A stretch of DNA of 64,000 nucleotides from an uncultured Lachnospiraceae bacterium (GTDB taxonomy: Bacteria > Bacillota > Clostridia > Lachnospirales > Lachnospiraceae). A program made the translations under genes and the position numbers. Location: positions 47,961 to 111,960 of the forward strand of contig CACZLA010000012.1 of NCBI GenBank assembly GCA_902781895.1, given 5' to 3'. Below are positions 24,401-32,055 of this stretch, one piece after another. The notes under the pieces are model-generated. The model searched no databases. It saw only the letters and a list, made by a program, of their open reading frames with translations, and had not been told where the DNA came from. Numbering within the stretch: position 1 is the stretch's first letter; each line of letters starts with the position of its first letter.

Positions 24401-25854
24401 ACAGGTCAGGAAGTCTGACCGGTTTTTCGGATGAGATAATAGATTCAACCAAAAGAGAGCTGGATGCGCTTATAGAAAAGAAGGAGAAGCTGGGAAAAGA
24501 GCTGTCAGGACTGGAAAATGAAAAAGCCAGAATAGAAGGAAGTATAGAGTATGCAGGAAAAAGGCTGGAGACTCAGTACGGATGTTCACTTAAGGACAGC
24601 CTTGAGGCTCTGGAAGATAAATATAAAGAAGATATAGATAAATCTATCCTTGCAGTCCAGGCAAATCTGAGGCAGAAGGAAGAAGAGCTTGCCGGAATAA
24701 ACAGAGAGATAAAGAAGCTGGACAGTGACGCAAAGAATAATGACGATCTGCTGAGGCTGGCTTCAAGGATCATAGAGGAAAGCTCTGTAGATGTTTCCGA
24801 GCTTACTCCTATGGAAGAAAATGATGATATCAGACAGCATTTTGAAGGACTGCTCATAAACTATGACAAGCTTGCCAAAAGTATAGAAAGAGCCAAGGCA
24901 GATATGCTGAAGGTAAAGATGATGGTTTATGATACCCTTGGTCAGATGGGAGTTTCCGAGCTGGCAGCATCCATCAGAGATGATGTGATAATACCTTCGA
25001 ATAAGAAGGAGGCTGGAGTTCTGCTTGATAAACTGGGTGATGTTTCCCGTATCATTCTTCTTGAAAAGGAAAGAGTGGAAAAGAGTCTGGTAGGTATGGA
25101 ACAGCTGAAGGATAACTTCGTGGATCAGTGTGTTGAGAGATGTCTGGATGTACGTTCGGAGCTGGACAAGCTGACGAGACTGTCCGAGATAACTATGGGA
25201 GATCAGAAGATACAGATGATCAAGCTGACTATCCCATATGTGAAGGATGAGTTTATTAAGACCAGGATGTCGGAATATATAGACAGGATAGTCGAAGAGG
25301 TGGACAGAAAGGAAAGCGACAGCGAGAGACAGAAGTATCTGAACAGCTGTCTTGCCATGAAGAAAATGTTTTCTGTCATTGTTACAGACATGTCCAAGAT
25401 AAAGCTGATGCTTTATAAGAGAGAACGTATCAGAGAACAGAGCAGATATCTCAGATACGAAGAGGCTGTCGGAAGTACGGGACAGTCGCAGGGTATTTAT
25501 ATACAGTTCCTTATATCCATCATCAATTATATATCGGGAATGTATGCAACATCTGACTCCGGTCAGAGAACCAAGACCCTGTTTATTGATAACCCCTTTG
25601 GTGCCGCAAAGGATATATATATCTGGGAACCTATCTTCAAGCTGCTTGAGGAGAATGGTTGTCAGCTGATAGTTCCTGCCCGTGGAGCAACTCCTGAAAT
25701 AACCGGCCGGTTTGATATTAACTATGTTCTCGGTCAGCAGATGACAGGAAACAGAACAACTACAGTTGTAGTAAGCTTCAGCAGTAAGACCAAGGGCGAA
25801 GAGCTTGAATACAAAGAGCTTGATTATGAGCAGCAGACATTTGATTTTGTATAA
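21451..25854 (+). CDS. Wadjet JetC-like SMC/MukB-type ATPase
   Basis: A 1467-residue SMC-like protein: Walker A NGGGKS at 39-44, a long coiled coil, a hinge-like globular region at about 590-760 (YLLTRHGKNAMSG, PGLPYGVVVQD), a second coiled coil, and the C-terminal head. The signature region reads GSTGQSQG near 1341 rather than LSGGE, and Walker B reads LFIDNPFG (Asp 1380, Asn 1381) where most ABC ATPases have Asp-Glu. In Wadjet, JetABC extrudes DNA loops on small circles before the JetD nuclease cuts. ATG 21451 is chosen because GAGGAGG lies 9 bases before it; the in-frame ATG at 21427 is upstream of that site. Confidence 0.88.
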   Translation: MPSINRIRVNNVKYNFGTQGYDDFSMRMYGRNTLYDLANGGGKSVLMLLLMQNLIPNCTLDDKQPIEKLFRDPSNTVIHSLIEWKLDPQDIKDGMRYMTTGFAAKKAATTDEDRADGTAQIEYFNYVIFYREYNKNDIINLPLVKDNEHISYKALRNYLHDLSRNDKNMLVQVFDRKGEYQRFIADFGLYESQWEIIRGINKTEGHVRTYFESNYKTTRKVIEDLLIEEIIEKAYQTKTARETSKTENTVSLLMTIQEELKELAEKKKGIELYDHERELVQMLIDRIQSFMALYGQMEDAATECGRVYITLKDEKDNRASRINELEKVKAEAEGLLKETGRLLEVLKISKDVQQLNDREELKDTKEAELKALLNQIDMQDKAYKERLAASEYVILKKARAELEALRKEKKDGTAGSQDIYAVVANIRDRMDKLEESINKQMKPVTDKLSELRQERASMDKQKAEAETELAVIESRKQYLKTDISEMNRKLYELESKSDYAGLMDTTQHMDSLQEKSKLCEKTINENSVRLSEIKKEKNDLTELYESKQVELGTDKNECEQLKKTVKEYKSYLSKYKSVCSIYADTAVADPQMVAEKIRIRIADTVVNLHELERQVEELDKKEKDVRAGRLVFPSDGSRKVIEYLLTRHGKNAMSGMDYVSALPDDKKEKILKAVPGLPYGVVVQDIASVMEDPGLSELDMDEEIILYNMDSLEDASVILGDGVECVRRNRDYFLEPKYLDQKLHVIGEELDNKKEEHRSNQSVLETLAEDLEFVRLFIDRKYLDSEEMLSDIKKKIADLQSEINSLKKKLTGLEKEEARLSAETEEKKKELDKCSLDIISLKEIITLQNRISELSNQDTHLSAERKRLGRKLEEISDKTKQNSLDKTDMKLRLEEYNNEILELKYKWQNKYAVYYVEDTAFPYIDMDMAELEAAVDVALGGSSDSRMSLEKEKLLADTLNNTVQRQTRAIRQLGFSVETLDRINRSGSLTGFSDEIIDSTKRELDALIEKKEKLGKELSGLENEKARIEGSIEYAGKRLETQYGCSLKDSLEALEDKYKEDIDKSILAVQANLRQKEEELAGINREIKKLDSDAKNNDDLLRLASRIIEESSVDVSELTPMEENDDIRQHFEGLLINYDKLAKSIERAKADMLKVKMMVYDTLGQMGVSELAASIRDDVIIPSNKKEAGVLLDKLGDVSRIILLEKERVEKSLVGMEQLKDNFVDQCVERCLDVRSELDKLTRLSEITMGDQKIQMIKLTIPYVKDEFIKTRMSEYIDRIVEEVDRKESDSERQKYLNSCLAMKKMFSVIVTDMSKIKLMLYKRERIREQSRYLRYEEAVGSTGQSQGIYIQFLISIINYISGMYATSDSGQRTKTLFIDNPFGAAKDIYIWEPIFKLLEENGCQLIVPARGATPEITGRFDINYVLGQQMTGNRTTTVVVSFSSKTKGEELEYKELDYEQQTFDFV

Positions 25855-25869
25855 AAACATGAGGTAAAT

Positions 25870-26733
25870 ATGTACATAATAGAAAGCAGAAATATTCTGA
25901 CTCCCCAGAACGGACTTAATATTTACAGGGGCAGAACAGAAGACAGTATACTTCTGACAGAGGTACCCGGCGGAGACGCCATGGATATAGGTGTTAAAAA
26001 GGATGCGCCGGAGCTTCTGGAGGCTGCACTTAAAAAAAGACGCAGCAGATGTATGATACTTATGGGGAATCTCGGTGATCCCTATAACATTCTTGAAGAG
26101 AAATATTCACTGACTAGAAACTGTCTCAAGATTATTGAAAATCATGATTATGGTGTTATCATTTCAACTAAACAGAGTGCTGTTGAAAGAGATATAGATG
26201 TTCTTGCGGGAATATCAAGGAAGACCAAATGCGTGGTTGACATAACTCTGCCAACACTGGATGACTCAAAGCTCAGCAGACTTGAGGGAAAAGAAACCAT
26301 AAGTGTCAGTGAAAGACTTGATCTGATAAAAAAACTTCGTATGGAAAGAATCGATGTGCTGGTAACATTGTATCCCATGGTTCCCTATGTAAATGACGAG
26401 GAAACTGAGATAAGGGATATAGTGCAGTGTTTGTCAGAATATGATATACTTGGGTTTGACTTAATGGATCTGCGTCTTGCAGTTAAGAAGTCGGTGAGAA
26501 GCTTCTTTTATACAAACTTCAAGACCCGATTTCCGGAGGAATACAAAAAATTCTGTCAGGAAAATATTGAGAGCGGTGAACTGATGGCAAGAAATCACAG
26601 AAAACTGCTTAAGGACATGACAGAGCTTTGCAACGAAAAGGGAATCTTTTGTGAGACCCGCAGGATAAAGGCATGGAAACGTCAGTACGAAAACAAGACT
26701 GTCGGAAAGCAGATGACATTGTTTGATTATTAA
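25870..26733 (+). CDS. degenerate SPL-like radical SAM family protein in the SMC operon
   Basis: A 287-residue protein that follows the SMC gene by 15 bases, where JetD would be expected. Its whole length fits the spore-photoproduct-lyase-like radical SAM family: ILTPQNGLNIYRG at 10-22, MGNLGDPYNILEEKY near 65 (family GAMSDPYNPFEK), TKQSAVERDIDVL near 100, RLDLIKKLRMERIDVLV, YPMVPYVNDEETEI, and a final QMTLFDY. But the segment that normally reads C-x3-C-x2-C right after IYRG reads RTEDSILLTEVPG: all three cluster cysteines are gone, with no other CxxxCxxC. It cannot hold the usual 4Fe-4S cluster. It shows no Toprim or nuclease motif. Role unknown, but position implies work with the SMC complex. 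Confidence 0.8.
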   Translation: MYIIESRNILTPQNGLNIYRGRTEDSILLTEVPGGDAMDIGVKKDAPELLEAALKKRRSRCMILMGNLGDPYNILEEKYSLTRNCLKIIENHDYGVIISTKQSAVERDIDVLAGISRKTKCVVDITLPTLDDSKLSRLEGKETISVSERLDLIKKLRMERIDVLVTLYPMVPYVNDEETEIRDIVQCLSEYDILGFDLMDLRLAVKKSVRSFFYTNFKTRFPEEYKKFCQENIESGELMARNHRKLLKDMTELCNEKGIFCETRRIKAWKRQYENKTVGKQMTLFDY

Positions 26734-26765
26734 TTATTTATAATATATACCAGGAGGAAAAATAA

Positions 26766-27938
26766 ATGGATTACAATGCAGCTAGTTTAAAAATGCATGA
26801 GGACAATCAGGGAAAGCTGGAGGTTGCTCTCAAAGTAGAACTGGAAACAAAGGATGATCTTTCAACGGCATATACCCCAGGAGTTGCAGAGCCCTGCCGA
26901 AAGATAGCCGAGAATCCAGCAGATGCATACAAATATACACTGAAGGCAAACACCGTTGCCGTTGTTTCAGACGGAACGGCAGTACTGGGACTTGGTGATA
27001 TCGGTCCTCTGGCAGCCATTCCTGTTATGGAAGGAAAGTCAGTGCTTTTCAAAAAATTCGGAAATGTGGATGCATTTCCTATATGTATAGATACCAAGGA
27101 TACGGAAGAAATCATCGAAACTGTAAAAAGACTTGCTCCTTCCTTCGGCGGTATCAATCTTGAAGATATATCAGCACCAAGATGTTTTGAGATAGAGAGA
27201 AGACTTAAGGAAGAACTGGATATTCCGGTATTCCATGATGATCAGCACGGAACAGCTATAGTTGTTGCTGCAGGACTTACAAATGCACTGAAGATAGTAG
27301 GAAAGAAGTGGGAGGATGTGAGTGCTGTTATCAGTGGTGCAGGCTCAGCCGGTATATCTATCTGTAAGCTTCTTCAGAGCTTTGGTATAGGAAATGTAGT
27401 TTTAGTTGACAGACAGGGTGCACTTGTAGAAGGTGATCCGAGACTGAACTCAGCAAAGCAGGAGATAGCTGCAGTAACAAATAAGAATAAAGAGTCGGGA
27501 AGTCTTGCCGATGTTATAAAGGGTAAGGATGTATTTATCGGAGTATCAGCTCCGGGACTTGTAACTGCGGAAATGGTAAAGAGTATGGCAGATGATCCTA
27601 TAGTATTTGCCATGGCAAACCCGGTACCTGAGATCATGCCGGACGAGGCAAAGGCGGGCGGAGCAAGGATAATAGCCACAGGACGTTCAGATTTCCCTAA
27701 TCAGATAAATAATGTGCTTGTATTCCCGGGAATATTCAGAGGAGCACTGGATGCAAGAGCAAGTGCCATTACAGAGCCTATGAAGGAAGCGGCTGCACGA
27801 GCTATAGCTTCCATAGTTAAGGATGATGAGTTAAATGAAGAGTATATAATTCCGGATGCATTTAATAAAGAAGTTGCTCCGGCAGTTGCAAAGGCAGTTG
27901 CGGATGAGGCAAGAAAGTCTGGAATAAGTAAGTTATAA
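26766..27938 (+). CDS. NAD(P)-dependent malic enzyme (decarboxylating)
   Basis: A 390-residue short bacterial malic enzyme: YTPGVAEPC near 38, GLGDIGPLA near 77, metal site region INLEDISAPRCFEIE near 132, FHDDQHGTA near 156, and the nucleotide-binding GAGSAGI near 190. It converts malate to pyruvate with CO2 and NAD(P)H, linking C4 acids to fermentation. AGGAGG precedes ATG 26766. It is 32 bases behind the SMC operon in the same direction with no visible terminator, so read-through is possible, but it is an ordinary metabolic gene. Confidence 0.95.
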   Translation: MDYNAASLKMHEDNQGKLEVALKVELETKDDLSTAYTPGVAEPCRKIAENPADAYKYTLKANTVAVVSDGTAVLGLGDIGPLAAIPVMEGKSVLFKKFGNVDAFPICIDTKDTEEIIETVKRLAPSFGGINLEDISAPRCFEIERRLKEELDIPVFHDDQHGTAIVVAAGLTNALKIVGKKWEDVSAVISGAGSAGISICKLLQSFGIGNVVLVDRQGALVEGDPRLNSAKQEIAAVTNKNKESGSLADVIKGKDVFIGVSAPGLVTAEMVKSMADDPIVFAMANPVPEIMPDEAKAGGARIIATGRSDFPNQINNVLVFPGIFRGALDARASAITEPMKEAAARAIASIVKDDELNEEYIIPDAFNKEVAPAVAKAVADEARKSGISKL

Positions 27939-27956
27939 GAAAAAAGGAGCACATAT

Positions 27957-30062
27957 ATGTCTCTTGAAATATATGAGAAGGCCAGGAAGCTGGGACAGAA
28001 ATCATATAAAAAAGAAATATCACAGGGAAAATACCCATATCTTCCCGTGCTTGAGGATATAGTAGATAAGGATTCCATCGCAAGTGATGTAAGCCTTGGT
28101 CTTGTTGATATACCTCTTGACAGAGTTATCGGAACAAGTAATGCCGGAAGAACACAGGCTTTTGCGGCAAACTTTATGCCGCTTATGGATGCAAAGTCGG
28201 AGTTTGGAAGTAAATGGTCAAATCTCTGTGATGCTCATCTGGATGAAGGAATCAGAGATGCAATAAAGGTTTATGAATACCTTAACTATTATTATGTAGT
28301 TGAGGGAAACAAGAGAGTAAGTGTGCTTAAGTACTTTGAAGCAGACTCTATTCCTGCGTTTGTTACGAGAAAGGTTCCGAAACTTACAGATGATGAAGAG
28401 ATAAAGATATATTATGAATTCATGGACTTCAACAGGAAGACCGGAGTGAATTTTATCTGGTTCTCCCATGAGGGCGGATATAAGAGACTTATGGATCAGG
28501 TCCGCATAAATAAAAAGCATGGTGGAGAACTGGATTCTATCCCTACTATTTCAGCGGTCAGTTCGGGAAAGGATTCGGCGGACGGAACCGGAGTCGCACT
28601 GAGAGCGGAGTCTTCAAAGATATGGAGCGAAGATACCATACTGGAGCTGAAGGCTGCATACAGAAGATTTGCAAAGGCATTCAAATTAAAGGGCGGGGAT
28701 TCTCTCAGCAGGATGACCACAGGTGATGCATTTATTGTATTTGTTGAACTGAAATCCTTTGATGCCGTTTGCGAAATGAGTATTGAGGAAATAGAAGTTG
28801 AGATAACTGCCATGTGGCAGGAATTTCTCGTTGTTAATGATGAGTATCTTGTTGAGGTTTCTCTGGATCCTCCTGAAGAAGCAAAGAAAAATGTACTCAC
28901 TCAGCTGGCGCATTCTCTGGCACCGAACTACAGTGCAAGTAAACCGCTGAAGGTTGCATTTATCTTCGGAAGTGATCCAACGCAGTCAGACTGGCTGTAT
29001 GCCCATGAACTGGGAAGAAACCACATAAAGGAGGTCTTTGGTGATAAGATAGTCACACTGAAAATCACCACTGCCAGCACGGAGCCGGACCTTATTGCGG
29101 CTATGGAGGATCTGATCGAGACACAGCATGTGGAGGTTATTTTTACCACCACCACAAGAATGGTATCAGCCAGCTTGAAATGTGCCATAAAATATCCGAA
29201 TGTAAAGATACTCAACTGCTCGCTTAATACTTCGCACAGATATATAAGAACATATTATGCGAGACTGTATGAGGCAAAGTTCCTTTCGGGAATGGTTGCC
29301 GGAGCACTTACCGAAACCGATAAGATAGGATATATAGCCGACTATCCCATAGTCGGAGTAACAGCTAATATCAACGCATTTGCACTTGGCGCAAAAATGG
29401 TAAATCCTCGGGCGAAGGTTTTTCTGAAGTGGACCACACTCAAGGGAAACAGTAAAATGGAGAACATTTATAAGGAGCTTTATAATGAGGGCATAGATTA
29501 TCTGTCTGATAAGGATATGATAACTCCGAACAAGGCTTCCAGAAAATTCGGAATGTATAAGCTGACTGAGGGCGAGCCTATAAATGTCATAATGACAGCA
29601 TATAACTGGGGTAAGTTGTATGAGAAGCTGATAAATATCATCATGGAGGGAAAATGGGGCAGCACCGATGCCGGAGATGTAAGTAAACCTATCAATTACT
29701 GGTGGGGATTCTCTGCAGATGTAGTAGATCTGATCATTTCGGATAAGGTTCCGATAGATACCAGAAGGCTTGTAAATATATTTAAGGGTCTTATTATAGA
29801 AGACAGATTCTCGCCATTTGAGGGTGAGGTTATAACCCAGGAAGGTAAAAGGGTTAATACCGAAGGCGAGAGGGTTGATACAGATGCTATCATAAAAATG
29901 AACTGGCTGGCAGAAAACGTAGTTGGTGAAATACCGGATCTGGATCAGCTTAGTGAGAAAGCAAGACCTATCGTTGAGATGAGGGGAGTTCATAAAGAGA
30001 CGGTAAACGACGATGAGGGGAGTAGTGTAGAGGATGAGGATACTGGCTCTGGCGGATGTTGA
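27957..30062 (+). CDS. ParB/Srx-like domain fused to a cytosolic BMP substrate-binding domain
   Basis: A 701-residue protein without a signal peptide. The N-terminal ~250 residues include YYVVEGNKRVSVLKYF near 103-118, the GNxRV motif of ParB/sulfiredoxin-like nucleotide folds. Residues ~335-620 form a BMP (PnrA-like) nucleoside-binding periplasmic fold (VAFIFGSDPTQSDW, YIADYPIVGVTANINAFALGA, KPINYWWGFSADVV), normally a lipoprotein of an ABC transporter. Here it is inside the cell, so it probably senses a nucleoside-like ligand rather than feeding a transporter. A Ser/Asp-rich tail follows. It lies 18 bases after the malic enzyme gene and overlaps the phosphoesterase start by 29 bases. Confidence 0.8.
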   Translation: MSLEIYEKARKLGQKSYKKEISQGKYPYLPVLEDIVDKDSIASDVSLGLVDIPLDRVIGTSNAGRTQAFAANFMPLMDAKSEFGSKWSNLCDAHLDEGIRDAIKVYEYLNYYYVVEGNKRVSVLKYFEADSIPAFVTRKVPKLTDDEEIKIYYEFMDFNRKTGVNFIWFSHEGGYKRLMDQVRINKKHGGELDSIPTISAVSSGKDSADGTGVALRAESSKIWSEDTILELKAAYRRFAKAFKLKGGDSLSRMTTGDAFIVFVELKSFDAVCEMSIEEIEVEITAMWQEFLVVNDEYLVEVSLDPPEEAKKNVLTQLAHSLAPNYSASKPLKVAFIFGSDPTQSDWLYAHELGRNHIKEVFGDKIVTLKITTASTEPDLIAAMEDLIETQHVEVIFTTTTRMVSASLKCAIKYPNVKILNCSLNTSHRYIRTYYARLYEAKFLSGMVAGALTETDKIGYIADYPIVGVTANINAFALGAKMVNPRAKVFLKWTTLKGNSKMENIYKELYNEGIDYLSDKDMITPNKASRKFGMYKLTEGEPINVIMTAYNWGKLYEKLINIIMEGKWGSTDAGDVSKPINYWWGFSADVVDLIISDKVPIDTRRLVNIFKGLIIEDRFSPFEGEVITQEGKRVNTEGERVDTDAIIKMNWLAENVVGEIPDLDQLSEKARPIVEMRGVHKETVNDDEGSSVEDEDTGSGGC

Positions 30063-30624
30063 GTCCAAGTATTATTGGGATTATTTTGAAAAATCAAAAC
30101 TTGATAATATAGATCTCATTATTTCAGCCGGTGATCTGGAATCAGAGTATCTGGAATTCATAGCCACCTATGCAAAGGTTCCTGTACTATATGTTCATGG
30201 TAATCATGATACTGATTATGATACAAGACCACCTCTTGGATGTACCTGCATAGATGATGATGTATTTGAGTACAAGGGTTTCAGAATAATGGGGCTGGGC
30301 GGAAGCATGTCCTATAATAACGGAAAGCACCAGTACACGGAGTCGGAGATGGGCTGGCGTATCAAAAAGCTGCGCATGAAACGGAAGCTTTATAAAGGAA
30401 TTGATATATTGGTGACCCATTCTCCCGCAAGAGGACTGAATGACGGTGATGATATGCCTCACCGGGGATTTGAGTGCTTTCGGAGGCTTCTGGATAAATA
30501 TCAACCGAAACTGTTTATTCATGGACATGTTCATCTGTCTTACGGAAGACAATTCAAAAGAGAAGATAAATATAATGATACGAGAGTTATAAATGCATTT
30601 GAGAAGATCATTATAGAGATTTAG
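30034..30624 (+). CDS. calcineurin-type metallophosphoesterase
   Basis: A 196-residue phosphoesterase. Metal-binding motifs are visible in order: LADVES near 6, ISAGDLE near 31, VHGNHDTDYD near 52, THSPARG near 127, and HGHVHLSYG near 166. The first motif is DVE rather than the usual DxH, which appears normal in this subfamily. The start overlaps the upstream gene by 29 bases; GAGGGGAG lies about 11 bases upstream of ATG 30034. Substrate cannot be inferred. Confidence 0.88.
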   Translation: MRILALADVESKYYWDYFEKSKLDNIDLIISAGDLESEYLEFIATYAKVPVLYVHGNHDTDYDTRPPLGCTCIDDDVFEYKGFRIMGLGGSMSYNNGKHQYTESEMGWRIKKLRMKRKLYKGIDILVTHSPARGLNDGDDMPHRGFECFRRLLDKYQPKLFIHGHVHLSYGRQFKREDKYNDTRVINAFEKIIIEI

Positions 30625-30651
30625 GATTAACATATGGAGAATTAAGGAAAT

Positions 30652-32013
30652 ATGGAAAGTTTCATGGATCTTGAAAAGCTGGTTAAGAGGTATACCGAAC
30701 GGATCAGCGTGACCGGAAATATAGACCAGTCTTTGTATAAGAAGTATGACGTTAAAAGAGGACTCAGAGATTCTGACGGACGTGGCGTACTGACTGGTCT
30801 TACGGAGATATCCGATGTATCCGGTTTCAGAGAAAAAAACGGAAAAAGAACACCTATTGATGGAGAACTCTATTATCAGGGATACAATGTGAAAGAACTG
30901 GTTGAGGGATTTAAGGGCAGTAAACATGGTTTTGAAGAAACCATTTTTCTGCTTCTTTTCGGTGAACTTCCTACAGAAACGGAATTAAATGAGTTCATGA
31001 AGATAATGGGAAGACTCAGACCTCTTCCTGAAAACTTCAACAGGGATATCATACTGAAAACACCAAGCAGAAATATAATGAATGTTCTTGAAAGGTGTGT
31101 TCTTACTCTTTATTCCTACGATGATAATCCGGATGATATCAGTCTCAGACATGTGCTGGCACAGTCCCTTAGTCTTATTGCCAGATTCCCTGTCATTTCG
31201 GCTTATGGATATCAGAGCTACAGACATAGATTTATGGATTCCAGTCTGGTCATTCACAGACCGAAGCCGGAGCTTTCCACGGCGGAAAATATACTTCGTC
31301 TTCTTCGGCCGGATCCTTCATTCACAGATCTTGAGGCACAGGTTCTTGATATTTGTCTGGTTGTACATGCGGAGCATGGTGGAGGTAATAACTCAACATT
31401 CACCACGCATGTTATTTCCACCACGGGAACAGATACCTATTCTACAGTTGCAGGTTCTCTCGGTTCACTGAAGGGACCTAAGCACGGTGGTGCAAATCTC
31501 AAGGTTCAGCAGATGGTTGCAGATCTCAAGGCAAATGTGCAAAATATTGACAGTGATGAAGAGGTACAATCATATCTGGAAAAGATAATAAAGAAGGAAG
31601 CATTTGATAAAACCGGTCTTATATACGGTATGGGACATGCCGTTTATACCCTTTCCGATCCCAGGGCTGTGGTTCTGAAGGAATATGCAAGAAAGCTTTC
31701 AGAGGCAGAGGGCTTTATGAAAGAATTCGAGCTTTATGACAGGATAGAAAGACTTGCCAAGGATCTGATATGTAATAACAGAAATGTTCATAAACCGGTT
31801 TGTGCAAATGTGGACCTTTACAGCGGATTCGTTTATTCTGTTCTCAAGATTCCCGTAGAGCTGTTTACTCCTATGTTTGCCATCGCGAGAATTCCGGGAT
31901 GGTCAGCTCACAGGATTGAGGAACTTTCAAATAAGGGTAAGATAATCAGACCTGCATATAAATATGTGGGAGAGCATAGAGAATATCTGCCTATGGAGGA
32001 ACGAAACTGGTAG
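30652..32013 (+). CDS. citrate synthase
   Basis: A 453-residue citrate/2-methylcitrate synthase: HAEHGGGNNST near 238, the active-site GPKHGGANLK near 275, GMGHAVYTLSDPRA near 325, and FTPMFAIARIPGWSAHRIEE near 405. It condenses acetyl-CoA and oxaloacetate. In a fermenting bacterium it most likely supplies the oxidative branch to 2-oxoglutarate and glutamate. It follows the phosphoesterase by 27 bases with no terminator seen. Confidence 0.93.
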   Translation: MESFMDLEKLVKRYTERISVTGNIDQSLYKKYDVKRGLRDSDGRGVLTGLTEISDVSGFREKNGKRTPIDGELYYQGYNVKELVEGFKGSKHGFEETIFLLLFGELPTETELNEFMKIMGRLRPLPENFNRDIILKTPSRNIMNVLERCVLTLYSYDDNPDDISLRHVLAQSLSLIARFPVISAYGYQSYRHRFMDSSLVIHRPKPELSTAENILRLLRPDPSFTDLEAQVLDICLVVHAEHGGGNNSTFTTHVISTTGTDTYSTVAGSLGSLKGPKHGGANLKVQQMVADLKANVQNIDSDEEVQSYLEKIIKKEAFDKTGLIYGMGHAVYTLSDPRAVVLKEYARKLSEAEGFMKEFELYDRIERLAKDLICNNRNVHKPVCANVDLYSGFVYSVLKIPVELFTPMFAIARIPGWSAHRIEELSNKGKIIRPAYKYVGEHREYLPMEERNW

Positions 32014-32055
32014 AAAAGTTATGATAAAACTTAGTGAAGAAAAAGGGGTGTTAGT

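Noticed and set aside
24763-25860. 365-residue minus-strand open frame opposite the SMC gene
   Set aside because: It lies wholly antisense to a long coding gene with clear motifs, has no ribosome binding site or known family, and reflects codon bias of the plus-strand gene.
25870-26733. JetD/MksG Toprim nuclease
   Set aside because: Expected from the operon order, but no Toprim Glu/DxD pattern is present and the whole length follows the SPL-like radical SAM family instead.
28496-28900. Ser-rich minus-strand open frame
   Set aside because: Serine-rich shadow frame opposite a real gene; no start signals.
29166-30068. 300-residue minus-strand open frame
   Set aside because: Antisense to the ParB-like/BMP gene, no family resemblance and no start signals.
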